A stretch of 64,000 bases of DNA, taken from NCBI GenBank assembly GCA_028023455.1, contig JAQFVV010006221.1, forward strand, positions 6,739,011 to 6,803,010, given 5' to 3'. A program made the position numbers and the translations under genes. Numbering within the stretch: the stretch's first letter is position 1; every line of letters starts with the position of its first letter. Source of the DNA: Epiperipatus broadwayi (taxonomy: Eukaryota > Onychophora > Udeonychophora > Euonychophora > Peripatidae). Shown piece after piece: positions 48,070 through 59,200 of the stretch. Under the pieces are notes generated by a model. That model saw only the letters and a program-made list of their open reading frames with translations, was not told the origin of the DNA and did no database searches.

Positions 48070-48915
48070 ATTAATATCCAGAATAACAATTTATTTACAG
48101 AATCTAATTTTTTGAGGACACAAAAAACACAGCAACTCAGACTTCAATTTATACAATTTAATATATAGATGCATGAATCAAATGCTATTCTAATTTACTA
48201 TAACCTGACTGCAGTTAATTAGGAATAATTCCTTCCACTTACTAAGTCTATTCACTAATAATAATATATATTAAAGGTATTATTTTTACCTTTACTAGTG
48301 TCACCATCCTTTAAGCCTGGTGGCCCTTAAAGCATTTAAAGTAATAATATTAGGTATGTTATTACCTTAGTCATCTTATTGATCTTCAGGAGCTGATATA
48401 CTGGGAAAAAGACACCCCTCCCCCTTACTGGTTTTTACCATTGCTTCATGCTTGTGTTACAGTTGCCTCGAAAATGATGAAGAAGAGCACTGGTGCTTTT
48501 TCTCCCAGTTTATATATTTTGAGTCCCTTTGTTTTCCTTAGTATCTAGTAATTAAAAATTTAATTTTTTTTTTGTTTGCTTTATAATTTATTGGCACTTA
48601 TAAAATAAAACATGTCAATTGCAGCATACCTTCCCATTTTAGGCCTGGAAAATGATTTTCTGTGTTTTCTTTGGGGAAAATTGGGTTGGTGGATGTATTA
48701 TCAGTTTAATCTTGCCTCTTTAAATTTAATTAGTATTTTAACTTGTATTAAATTAAATTTCTTCCATTATCTGATATTTATTTTTCTCTGATAATAATTA
48801 CTGTACACAATACATTTTAATTATAGATTTTATATTACAACAGTTTAATTAATCTTATTCCAGCTATTTATTATTTATCTATTTTATTTATTTATTTCCT
48901 CTCTGTAAATTAATC
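48070..48915 (-). repeat. 3-prime LTR of the old gypsy element
   Basis: Aligns with 53330-53903 through CATTAAT.TCCAGA, CAGACTTCAATTTAT, CACCATCCTTTAAG.CTGG, GTCATCTTATTGA, GATGATGAAGAAGAGCAC, CAGTTTAATCTTGCCTCT and CTGTAAATTAAT. It carries about 250 bp of extra sequence (roughly 48530-48650 and 48720-48840) absent from the other copy. Exact ends uncertain. Confidence 0.75.
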
Positions 48916-49429
48916 TCGTTCTTTCTTAGTTCTATGGGTACCTCATTTAGTATTTCTATTACTGCTTCATTCTGAGTCTTGTTTCTCTTGAATTATTTCA
49001 TCAGGCACTATGTCAACTATTTCTTGTTTTCTGCAGGTTTTGGTCATTTCTTCTCTATCTGTTAGAAGTTCCTCTGGAAACTGGAATTCTGACTCATCAA
49101 TGGATATGGTTTATATGTCTCCAATATTCGGTTCCATTCTCTATTTGAATGGTTATGATTTGTTTAGATAGTTTCCTGGTGATTATATCTTCAATCCATT
49201 TTTTTCTTCAGATCACATACCCAAATCTATTTATATATATAGTCTTTACTATCACATTAAAAATGTTATCCATTTTTGGAAGTAACATTGGTAGTTTTAC
49301 ACAATTTTCTGCTCATCAGCAACTCAGCAGCCAGAGATCTGTAATCATCAACAGTGCAGAATGTTGATGTAATATAGCATCATATAAAGCTTATTCCATG
49401 TTGGTATTATTAGTTTTTCTCAGAGCCTT

Positions 49430-49860
49430 TTAATTTGTGAACAACTTTCCCAGCCAAGCCATTCTTGAGGATGGTACAGGGGTGCACAGATATGTTTGAT
49501 GCCTTTATTTTTGGAAAAAATCTTCCATTTCTTAAACAGTGAATCCAGCATCTTTACCGGAACTAATTATTTATGGTAATCCATGTTATGAAAAAAACGC
49601 ATTCAAACTTTGTATATTTTCATGATGCATTAATCCATCCATTTACAGTATACATCTATGAGTATGAAAAGTATTTCACAAAACCGCATTCAACTTTGTA
49701 TAGTTTCATGAAGCAATAGTCCATCCATTTACAGTATACATCTATGAGTATGAAAAGTATTTTCACACTGATTGGACCTGATGGTCCATGTGAAGTCTGC
49801 CATGGTTTAATCATTTAGGCCACAGTGTATATGCTTTGGGTTTCATAGTCATTTTTGACT
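49430..49860 (-). pseudogene. Integrase relic of the old gypsy element, with an internal tandem duplication
   Basis: Minus-strand translation in shifting frames shows GPISVKILFILIDVYCKWMD near 49680-49790, like the integrase segment around the first catalytic Asp (G.......LI.VD.YSKW). Near 49450-49530 a decayed block matches the KH......HP..NG.AE...Q segment holding the last catalytic residue. An ~88-bp tandem duplication (49597-49678 and 49679-49766) sits inside it. Not functional. Confidence 0.6.
49597..49766 (+). repeat. Two-copy tandem duplication, about 85 bp
   Basis: Both copies contain CATCCATTTACAGTATACAT and CTATGAGTATGAAAAGTATT and are close to identical, so the duplication is younger than the decay of the integrase region it lies in. 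Confidence 0.85.
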
Positions 49861-50419
49861 GACAAACTGTTTTTCTTAATGTATTTCTCAGTGTCTATAG
49901 TTATCTTTGGTAACCAGACATAGCTATGTGCTAACTCTTTTTGCATACACAATTGATGGATGCCGTTTGTGCAGTAGTCTTAGAACTTTTCTTCTACCCT
50001 CTTTTGGTATTGCTATCTTATAACTTTCTCATGATTTGTCAAAAAAGCAGGTGCAAGGTATTATGGTTTCTGAGGTGACCAATCATTTCTAATCCAAACT
50101 ATCAGCAGCTGGCACCCTTTTTTGGCCTTTGTCTATTTTGCTACTATATTGCTGATAAAAAAATTTCTGACCTTAGGATATCTATAAAATTAATTTCTGT
50201 TTCATTACTATGTGATTCATCTTTGGATTTCTAGACAAAGCATTGGCATGTGGTACCTCTTTCCCTTTCTTATATGACAGTTGGTAATGATATGATGACA
50301 CGACAATTTATTTCTCCATTGCAACATATACAGACTCAAATAGTCAGGTGCTAGCTTATTGTTCGCTAATATTTCCAATAATGGCTTTGATTGGTACTAT
50401 GTGAAAAGGTGAAATTTCT

Positions 50420-51330
50420 TAAAGCTGAACATAATAGCCAAGCCTCTTTCTCAATCTGGCTATAGTTTCTTTCAGCCTTAGAAAGGGTTTTTGATGCATC
50501 GGCTATGTGTCATTTGTTATTATAACATGGATGAAATAAAATTGCTCCCACACACCATTGTGAAGCTTCCATCATTCAGTGCACTTTGAAATCATCAAAA
50601 TGATCCAGTAATTTGTCTGAGGACAGCAGGATTTTAATTTATATAAAAGCTTCCTCATATCTTTTTAATCACTGCCATTTTTGATTGTTCTTTAATAACT
50701 CATACAGAGGTTTTGCTACTTTAGCCTTATTCTGTAAAAAGAGCTCAAAATAGTTTACCAAACCAAAAAGGCCTGAAGTTCTTTAATGTTTCTTGGTTTA
50801 GGTGACTCTTATTTTCTTGGGTGATGTTCACTTAGCCTTGTCTGAGATTATATATCCTAGGAATATTAATTCCTTCGTATTCCAAATGCTTTTCTGAGTA
50901 TTTTACTTGACTCCGAATCTCTACAATTTTTAACATACCTTAAACAGTCTTTGATGAAGCATATTCTTCCAATTTTTCTGTCATAAGTATGTCATCAAAG
51001 TAAGATATTACATCATCTAATTTCTGTAATATAGCATTAATTTTTGCTTGAAATATATTCAGCACCATTGAAATATTGAACTGTAGCCGATTGCATTTAA
51101 ATAATCCCACAGGGGTTATTAGTGTTAATATCTGCTGACTTATCTGTCACTGGTATTTGATGAAAAGTGAGCTTAAAGTCTAGTTTTTTGAAATTTGATA
51201 TGTTTTGCAGATTGGCCAATATCTCTTTCACAAGTATTGGATACACCCCCTTATTTAAATACTTATTTACCATTACCCTATAATCCCCACACATTTGAAT
51301 TTGATCATTGGGTTTTGTTACTGTAAACAT
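50420..51330 (-). pseudogene. Reverse transcriptase and RNase H relic of the old gypsy element
   Basis: At 51097-51330 a 77-codon frame shows KPNDQIQMCGDYRVMVNK and KLDFKLTFHQIPVTD; here the first catalytic Asp is kept, unlike in the younger element. After a frame break, NIFQAKINAILQKLD and YFDDIL (about 50990-51010) carry the catalytic aspartates. Further on, at about 50440-50500, ASKTLSKAERNYSQIEKEA is the RNase H segment with its conserved Glu. Frame breaks and stops preclude function. Confidence 0.8.
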
Positions 51331-52015
51331 GGTTCAATCTGATATTTCACTTGGCATCAATATGCTCTTATTGACCAATTCATAACTTTTCTCCTCAACT
51401 TTTGTTTACTGTGCGAATGATATTTTTCATGGTTTATATACAGCTGGTATTGTGTTTTCAATTAACTCAATCTCTGCTGGACTCATTTGATATTATACCC
51501 AATTCCTCACTGAATAAATCTGGATATTAATTTTAAATTTCACGTTCAAGAGGAATTTTTTTTACTATACTAACAAGAATTTCTATTGTGCAAAACCATT
51601 CCCTTCCTATTATAGGGCTATTTTTTCTTTTTCTATATGCAGTGATAATTTAATTATTTTTTTACAATATCTAATTGGTGCTTTTATTCACCCCTGTAAT
51701 TTGAGCATGTTTCCACTCACATCTTGAACCTTAACATCTATTTTTTTCCATTTTAATGTTAGTTTCAGTAGTTGATAGTGAACTCCAATCTACTTCACAC
51801 ATTATAGATATCCCTGCACCACTATCTATCTCCACTGTAATCTCTTTTCCAAAAATTTTCAATTTCATCATGAATTGCTTTGATTCCTGAAGTTACATGT
51901 TTACACAGAGACAAAACTCTCCATATAGTAGTACCACTCAATGCAAGTCAGAGTAATCAATGAATGTAGAAAGATTTGTGCATAAAATCCCTACCTAGTG
52001 TCTACTCATCCAGTA

Positions 52016-52057
52016 TGCCCAGATTAATTTCTAGCCTGTGGCTTTCATCAGTGAAGA
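52016..52057 (-). ncRNA. Type I hammerhead ribozyme motif, copy 4
   Basis: Reverse complement: TCTTCA, CTGATGA (canonical CUGAUGA), A, AGC-CACAG-GCT, A, GAAA, T-TA-A, T, C, TGGGCA. Helix II is AGC/GCU and helix III closes with U-A instead of C-G; both changes are paired. Helix I has five of six pairs (one C/C mismatch) with two G-U. The cleavage triplet is AUC. Confidence 0.65.
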
Positions 52058-52341
52058 TCCTTGAATTTGAGAGCACTATACCTAGATTTTAGGATCTAAT
52101 GCAACCCTCCAGCAGCCACCTTTTATCTTATTAATTAACTATAAAGCATTGAGTCTAAAATGAAAACACAATAATTGTTTTCAGATCTATATGACTATAC
52201 AGGCTAATGAGCTTGAATTGAAAACATTATTGTGTTTACATTTTGGACTCAAACCTTTATAATTAGGTAATAAGGAAAAAGGTATGCTGGAGGATTGCAT
52301 TAGATCTTAATATCTGGGTACAGTGCTCTTAGAACCAAGGC

Positions 52342-52383
52342 TCCTCACTGATGAAAGTCACAAACTAGAAACTAGTCTGGAGA
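52342..52383 (+). ncRNA. Type I hammerhead ribozyme motif, copy 5
   Basis: TCCTCA, CTGATGA (52348-52354), A, AGT-CACAA-ACT, A, GAAA (52368-52371), C-TA-G, T, C, TGGAGA. Helix II has become AGU/ACU with all pairs kept. Helix I has one A/C mismatch. Predicted cut after C52377. Confidence 0.68.
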
Positions 52384-52641
52384 TATTGGATGAATAGGCA
52401 CAAGATAGGGATTTTATGCACAAATCTTCCTGCATCTATTGATTAGTCTAGCTTTTGCACTAATGTATGAGAGTTTTGCCTCTGTAAAAACTGCTTGTGT
52501 AAGCATAAAGAATGATGATCAAGTGATGTTTGTGGTTTAAATTTCATGTTTTTTTATATAAATATTAAAGAATTTACCTCCCCTATTTTTCTGCACCTGA
52601 ATTTTCTCTTGTCTCTCTCAATTTCCTAAGTTTCTACATAT

Positions 52642-52875
52642 TCACACTAAATGCCTGTTACTTTCTTTTTTGAAACATGCTTTCTGTTTCCATTTATAAT
52701 CTTTTACTCTACTTTTCCATAGCAGAAGCATGTGACTATTTCCCTTTTTGTAGTCTGGTTTGTTGCTAGTTTGTACATGTTTTATCCATCTTAAAAACTT
52801 GCATATTAATATCGCCTTCAGGTTTAGATTTAAAAGTATTTCTTCAACACACTTGTCATACCTATAATCTTTCAC
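52642..52875 (-). pseudogene. Gag C-terminal relic of the old gypsy element
   Basis: A 77-codon frame with DYRYDKCVEEIL (gag end) and a YKWKQKACFKKESN segment that resembles a zinc knuckle with some cysteines lost. Position upstream of the protease on the minus strand fits. The upstream part of gag to about 53250 is not recognisable. Confidence 0.5.
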
Positions 52876-53329
52876 TAGCTCCCTTAGGGTTCAATTGTAC
52901 TCCTTTATTGTTTCACCCTTAAAGTATTTTCTATTCCTTAAATGTAAGCAAGTTATATGGTAGAATGGTCGAGAGCTAAAATAAAATATTTGCTTAAATT
53001 TTTTTTATTAGTCCCTCATAAAATATCTTTTACAGGAGCATCTTAAAACATTAATTATCTGAATAACTTTTTTACCAGAAAAATTTAAAAGTATTGGTCT
53101 TTTCACTTATTGTCTTCTATTCCATTTAATGTGAAAAAAATTTCGACTTGGGTTAAATGTAATGGGCATTCGGTGGCATTACCCACATCAAACTCAGCAA
53201 TACAAGTTTGCCCAAATGATTATATTTTTAGTTTCTTTAAAACTAGGTTTGAACTTTCAACCTGCTAATTTTCTCTCTAAGCTAGGTTTAACCTAAATGA
53301 CTGCCCTAGTTTTGCTAGGTCTTAGCTCA

Positions 53330-53903
53330 TTAATCTCCAGAGTAAGAATAATAATTTAGTACAGAATTTAATTTTTGGAAGATACAAAGAAGACAGTGAC
53401 TCAGACTTCAATTTATGCAATTTAACATACATTAATATATACAAGTGTATTTATATATATACATTAATCAAATGCTCTTCTGATTTATTATAATCCAACT
53501 GCAAGTAATTATAAATAAAAGCAGTACTTTGACTACAATCACCATCCTTTAAGTCTGGTGGTTCTTAAGGCTTTAAAATATTAATATCAGGGTGATCTGT
53601 TGTGATCCTAGTCATCTTATTGACCTTTAGGAGCTGAGTTCTTGGAAATAGGATGTCCACTGCTGGTTTCTTCCACTGCTTCATGCTTGGGTCACAGATG
53701 CCTCAAAGATGATGAAGAAGAGCACATAGTGCTCTCCCCCCCCCCCAGTTTATATACTTACAATCTGTTTGTTTTCTGAAATAATCAAGCTCATTGGGGA
53801 AAATCCAGGTGGTGGGTGTATTACCAGTTTAATCTTGCCTCTATGAATTAATCTTATATTGGCTATTTATTTATTTATATCCTTTCTGTAAATTAATATC
53901 TTA
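53330..53903 (-). repeat. 5-prime LTR of the old gypsy element
   Basis: Diverged copy of 48070-48915, shorter because it lacks the extra segments. Contains a C11 run near 53737. Ends approximate. Confidence 0.75.
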
Positions 53904-54047
53904 TTAATTAAAATATATAACTTATTTAATTAAAATACATATATTTGTAAAACTAATATTTGTGTTAATATCAAAATACACACTCATGTATAATTTAGCT
54001 ATATATAAATAAATCAAATCAAATAAATAACAAATTTTTATTGATTT

Positions 54048-54088
54048 CTTCTAGCGCTTTCAAAGGTATAACCTTCATTTTCAAGAAG
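54048..54088 (-). ncRNA. Degenerate hammerhead motif in left pseudo-LTR
   Basis: Reverse complement: CTTC, TTGAAAA (in place of CUGANGA), T, GAAGG-TTATA-CCTTT, GAAA, G-CG-C, T, A, GAAG. Helix I pairs four of four, helix II five pairs with one G-U, helix III two pairs, and position 17 is A (allowed). Two core residues differ from the active consensus (C3 and G8), so self-cleavage is not expected. Confidence 0.5.
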
Positions 54089-54234
54089 TACAATATTCTT
54101 TCATTTTCAAGAAGTGCAATATACAAAATAGGGCAGATTAAATATGCAAATAAGGGTGGGAAAAAATCTAAATCTGCCACTTCTTAGATATGGCGTAAAA
54201 TGTCTTTTTTTTATTCATCGCGTGCACATCCAAT

Positions 54235-54565
54235 ATATTATAGCATGCCTCCTTCACTTTTCTATGCAATTCGTGCCACTCTCTACACATATGAGGCTTG
54301 TCTGGCCTGCACTAGTGGCCCATAGCAATGGCAGGCTGCACAAAAATAGAGGGGTGGGATGGGTCGACCGAGGCCTTATTATATGCATATACATGCTGGG
54401 CCAGTCTTGTAGGAAAGATGCCCTCATTTTCCCATAATATGCTGCTGGGCAATTATTATTGCTGCACGCGATCTTGTAAACCGCTTGCTGGGCGTGTATT
54501 GGTGGGATGTAGTCCTTACTATTATTTACGCTCCTGTTGAGATTAGGAGGAGAGCGGTAACACAC
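54235..54565 (-). pseudogene. GIY-YIG endonuclease domain of the Penelope-like element
   Basis: On the minus strand QQAVYKIACS followed by NCPAAYYGK matches the start of the Penelope GIY-YIG domain (VYKI.C..C...YIG). After a frame change, MCREWHELHRKVKEACYNI near 54240-54300 matches its end (E..W..RK.KEA..I). The domain nicks target DNA for insertion. The first tyrosine-containing motif reads VYK and the second YYG rather than YIG. The middle is frameshifted at least once, and the arginine-containing segment lies out of frame. The last codons run into the pseudo-LTR arm. Relic only, but the two ends identify it. Confidence 0.75.
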
Positions 54566-54837
54566 GCTAAATCCATGCTAAAGATTGTATGTAAATCTTG
54601 ATGAATATTTTTAATGTATGGCAGCAAAATACGGGGTTTGTTCTGTTTCAGTTCATGAATTGCGCAGAAAAATGGAGACATGCTATATTATATCGGATGT
54701 GCACGCGATGAATAAAAAAGAGACATTTTATGCCATATCTAAGAAGTGGCAGATTTAAATTTTTTCCCATCCTTATTTGCATATTTAATTTGCCCTATTT
54801 TGCATATTGCACTTCTTGAAAATAAAAGAATATCGTA

Positions 54838-54878
54838 CTTCTTGAAAATGAAGGTTATACCTTTGAAAGTGCTGGAAG
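54838..54878 (+). ncRNA. Degenerate hammerhead motif in right pseudo-LTR
   Basis: Same fold as in the left arm but on the plus strand. GAAA at 54865-54868, helix II 50-54 with 60-64 (last two digits of 548xx). The helix III loop is TG, and position 17 is G, which is not allowed for cleavage. The core is again TTGAAAA. Inactive in prediction. Confidence 0.5.
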
Positions 54879-55035
54879 AAATCAATAAAAGATCATCATT
54901 TATTTGATTTGATTTATTTATATATAGCTAAATTATACATGAGTGTGTATTTTGATATTAACACAAATATTAGAGTTTTACAAATATATTTTCTAACCCA
55001 TAGTTGAACGTTTATATATTAAAATACATATATTT

Positions 55036-56009
55036 ATTTCAGCTGCCACTCATTATTGATAAGTTCATTAAAACATTGATTAAACCAATTGCTAAGCGTT
55101 CAATTCTTTCACATCTTTTTCTAAAATAAGATTTGATATTGAAAAACTTGAGCTGAAAAACAAAATTTTTATCAAATAACATATATTCTCTTCTATATTC
55201 AATAATAAATACATCTAATGAACTTTACATATTAGTACCTGAAACTCAAATATCTGGACCTCTAAATTAATGTCAATATTTCTTTTCTATAAAATGCACA
55301 TTACAAATATGAATCCCTCATGCCCTATATCATAGAAATGAAGAGACTGTAGAACATTTCCTATTGGAATGCTTCTCCAGTTAATCACTCATATATACAA
55401 ATATTCACTAGCTTCAATGATAGCATGTTTAGAGGTCCCCATTCCCCAATATAAGAATATTCTTTTCTTTTCACACTTTGTTTATTTAACCTCATATCTC
55501 ACAATATAAAGACTCTTTCCAAATAAATTAAAAAAATTAAAATGAGAGACCTAACCCATGTAACAGCATAAATTTTTACAGCTATCTGGAATTTAATCTC
55601 AATTGTAATACCACAAAGACTTGATTACATTTTTTAAATTATTCTTTTCACTTATTAAAGTATGCTATAAAAACAGATATCCTCATAATGTAATCATTAA
55701 TTAGAATACTAAAAAGTACATCATCACAATTGTTTTACAAGTCTTTAATCAAACAATTTTACTATCATGCACTGTAGCTTATTATAGACCTCTTAATGTA
55801 CAAGATATTATCTTGTAAATGATTTGAACAAGTAAAAGTTTTTGAAATTTCATATCAATCATTAATACTGCTAATTCTTTAGTTAGATAAATTTCTTATA
55901 GATAATTGGGTAATAAACCAATCATTGATATTCAAAGAGGTGGGATGATTTATATTAGCAGTGATCAGAATCAAAGCAGTTTATAGTTTCAAATAATATT
56001 TAAGATACA
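55036..56009. other. AT-rich non-coding stretch
   Basis: No gene or repeat identified. Confidence 0.5.
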
Positions 56010-56255
56010 TTTTAATAATTTTAATAATTTCATAAATAAATCATGGCTATTAAATATGTAATCCTGAAAATATATAATAATATCAATAGAGATGCTAACT
56101 TTTTAATTGACATATTATAATAATAATTCATAAGTCAGTCTTATGAAAGTCAATTTAAAAAATTTGCAAAGAATTTCAATTTTTTAATATCAATGATAAT
56201 TTGTTATTTAGACTAAAAATGGTGTATTTTCATTTAATTTCCATGTTATTATATA
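56010..56255 (+). repeat. Interspersed repeat, copy 2 (partner at 28745-28990)
   Basis: Same orientation and order of shared words as the 28.7 kb copy. Sequence beyond about 56255 no longer matches. Parts of 55915-55990 resemble 56700-56770 (ATCA.TGAT.TTCAAAGA and TTATATTAG...GTGAT), which could be another fragment of the same family. Confidence 0.5.
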
Positions 56256-59200
56256 AATCTGGGATGCCAAACTTGGGATACTCATACCTTCCTGGGAGTA
56301 TAGAAAGCTTATGCTATTAATATATTCCAAAAATAGTTATGTTATCAACATTTCCAGGCTATTTCATATTGGTACTTTTTGTCAGCCACCTTAGCAATAT
56401 TTCAGATCGCTCTTTGGATATGGACATAGTGAGGTTGCATAGATTTTTTTTTTACTGCAGGATTCAATAACTCAAAATGCCCAAATAAGATTCAAGATAG
56501 CTAGTAAAGTTGCAAAATTGGCACCTCCTTGGGGCACACCTCCATGGCATCTGTTCCTCCTGTGCATGCATGTGATATACTGCATGGTACATTTTCCAAT
56601 TGTTTATTTTTTATTATAATGAATAGGGGTTAAGGGATAATTTACTAAAAGTCATGGGGATACAGGGACCAAAAAGTTTAGGATTCTCTAATATAATTAT
56701 GAAATCAATCACTGATTCTCAAAGATTGAAACTTTATATTAGTGATAATCTTTGTAAAGTATTAATCACATCAGCTTAGAGCTCAAATAATAATTAGGAT
56801 AATGTTTTTAAGTTAAAATCTCTATTATAATGATCAAGGAGATAGGAGACAACGTAATCTGCACTACAGGGCGCCACTAGGCATTTGAACCTAGAAAATT
56901 TATATAGTAGGCAGATACGTAAGTAAAAAAAATAAATTATTTTATTCTGGTTGATTCCGATCATTAGCCCATTGTCACTAGCTCAGTGGAGACGCAGAGA
57001 TAATAATATATATCTTTAATTTATATCTTAAATATAAAAAAATAAAAGCCACTGCCAGTAATTAACACACAAACAATATTTATTTACGCACATATATAAT
57101 CATTTAAATTTGAGGAATAACATTTATTATTTTAGATTTTAATATTAACATTTAATTTAAATTATTATTTTAAAATTTTAAGATTGTCGAGTATGAATAA
57201 ACTTCATAGATTTGCATTTGAGAAGAAAATATTCTGTCCCTGATTTAACCTTAGGCCAAAAAATTCGCAGTCAAACCAACGCCAATCTATCTGATATATC
57301 GATGTATTCAATGCAACATGAAATACGACAACACAAACCATACTGTCAGGAATGTACGTCTGAACAGCATGGTTAAAGAGAAGAAATTGTCTCTCATCCA
57401 GATAGGAATACTACATCTATCTGATGAGAAGAGCAATAAAAAAAAACTCCATAGAAAGGGACAGCAGTTTCCATCTTACCATCCCTTCCATAGGCAAAAA
57501 GAGTGTGTGTGGCGTATATATGCAATCCTACCCATAGCGGATCTCATGCTACATTTACTAATTACATCAATACATCTAATCCATTGACCCAATTTAACTA
57601 CGAAACAAATAACCTAAGATTACCCACCCTTAAACCATATATAACTTTACAAATCTATATAGCCATTCACGCCCGACTTAAATTTAATATTTATATACGT
57701 TCGCATAGATGAATTATATAAAATTTGTTTTATAATGTTGAGTATAGATTGGCTGCATAGATTCCACAATTAAAAACATTTCAAAATAAACATAACCGAT
57801 CAAAATACAAAATCATCGATAATGTCAATTGCCGAGGGAATACAAGAAACCCAATGGCATTCATCATAAGATGCCGCATTGACATCGATGACTTATATAT
57901 TCTAATCGAATATGAAAACCACAACATAATTAACCGCTAACGAATCCATGCAACATCCATACCCAACTTAAATTTCATGCATTTAAATAATTTATACAAA
58001 TAAATATTAATAGAAATAAAAAAAATGGAAATGATTTTTTTTTTTAGCAAACTCAAATATATATAATTTAAACATTAATTATCAATTTGAAAATCAAATA
58101 AGAGTTCATTTTAAAATTTAGATTAGCTGAATCTTTAAAAAAAAATTTGACAAAAGTTCATAACTCACGGTAGAAGAGTCCATGTTTCTTGGTGTCAATT
58201 CCCATGAAAACTTTCATGGAAGACCGGTCTGTTGTTTATACCATAGTTCTCAATCTGAAGGCTGCCTTAGCTGGTTCAATCTTGGTATTACAGTCATTTT
58301 ATTTGAAATAAGTGAGAGAGAGTGACAAGTGCGTCTTATCGCTCTTCTCACAAAATCAAGTTGGATCTGTCTGAAACTCAATATTTATCTTTTTATAGTA
58401 ATCCTCAGGATTCAAAAAACAAAACGTTACTGTTTCAATCATTCATTAGGGTCCGAGCTGAGGCTTGGTGCTTCCATTGGTCTAGCTAATTTCTTTATTT
58501 TCTTATCTACCTTTCATCAGACTTTTTAATTATACAAGAGCCCAAGGGCTAGCTTGCTTTTCAGTTAATTTATAAAACAATCATTTCCATTTACAAAAAT
58601 ATTTTATCTTTAAATCTTGTACTTTTTTATAACAAAGTACGTTCAAATACTTTTATTTATGGAAAAAAAAATATTTTTAAAGTTTTGCATCTGTGCGAAT
58701 ATATACGTTTAACAACTCTTTATATTTTTTTTTTAGCTTTTAGGTTTTTAATAAATTTATTTTTATTTGCGAACTTAGTTTTTATTTTAAATTAATGTAA
58801 CAGAATATTTATATATCGTTACACTATAGATATTATATATTCTCAGTGCTATATATTTAATAGCCATAATTTATTCTGTGTTGCTAAAATTTTTATAATT
58901 TATATCTTAAACTTTATTTTAAACTGTAAGCTAATTTGATTATTACTTTACAAATATCACTGCCACTATTAAGTTTTATCTCTTTGAATGGTTGATTTAT
59001 TACCCATATAATAAGGTGAAAAATGGATGAATGTGAAACATTTTTTGTTTAACTCATAATTTAGCATTGATACAAGGAAGTTGAGTGTTTTTTTTTTTTT
59101 TTTGTATTTTTGTTAAAGTAACTCTAATAAATCTGTCTTCTGAATTGTTTTTATAATATGCACATTCAAAGTTAGTATCTCCATAGATATTATTCTAAAC

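Larger units (their letters stand above)
51903..52544 (+). mobile_element. Second hammerhead-ribozyme element, inserted in the old gypsy element
   Basis: 642 bp made of one minus unit (51903-52165), a linker (CATATGACTATA-like segment, also present in the 30.3 kb copy) and one plus unit (about 52255-52540) ending GTGGTTTAA. Each unit has a hammerhead motif. A 7-bp direct repeat CATGTTT at 51896-51902 and 52545-52551 is a candidate target duplication. Its sequence differs from the 30.3 kb copy at many positions, so it is older, but the ribozyme core is kept. No protein frame. It splits gag from protease of the gypsy relic, so it came later than that element. Confidence 0.7.
48050..53903 (-). 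mobile_element. Old Ty3/gypsy element on the minus strand, heavily decayed and nested
   Basis: Two diverged direct repeats (about 48070-48915 and 53330-53903) are the LTRs. Between them, reading on the minus strand, come a gag zinc-knuckle relic (52642-52875), a protease active site EIDSGAGIS (near 51820), reverse transcriptase (50940-51330), RNase H (about 50420-50560) and integrase blocks (about 49430-49860). The order is that of Ty3/gypsy, and residues resemble the 37.5-42.8 kb element, so the two are related families. Stops and frameshifts are frequent. A ribozyme element (51903-52544) sits between gag and protease, and a Penelope-like element is inserted just beyond the right LTR. Borders are approximate. 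Confidence 0.8.
53947..55017 (-). mobile_element. Penelope-like element with inverted pseudo-LTRs
   Basis: A perfect 18-bp direct repeat ATTAAAATACATATATTT (53929-53946 and 55018-55035) flanks a 1071-bp insertion. Its arms, about 53947-54250 and 54676-54985, are inverted copies of each other with few differences. The centre encodes, on the minus strand, a GIY-YIG endonuclease relic. Inverted or tandem pseudo-LTRs, a GIY-YIG domain, a hammerhead-like motif in each arm and a variable target duplication together define Penelope-like retroelements. The reverse transcriptase is missing, so this is a strongly 5-prime-truncated copy. A 32-bp tail lies outside the right arm, as in other members of the group. 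It is inserted just beyond the old gypsy LTR. Confidence 0.85.

Noticed and set aside
54144-54540. Plus-strand frames over the Penelope centre
   Set aside because: They are antisense to the GIY-YIG relic, which has recognisable motifs on the minus strand.
57318-57712. Overlapping 89- and 69-codon plus frames
   Set aside because: Less AT-rich, but with no recognised domain and no splice context; not called as a gene.
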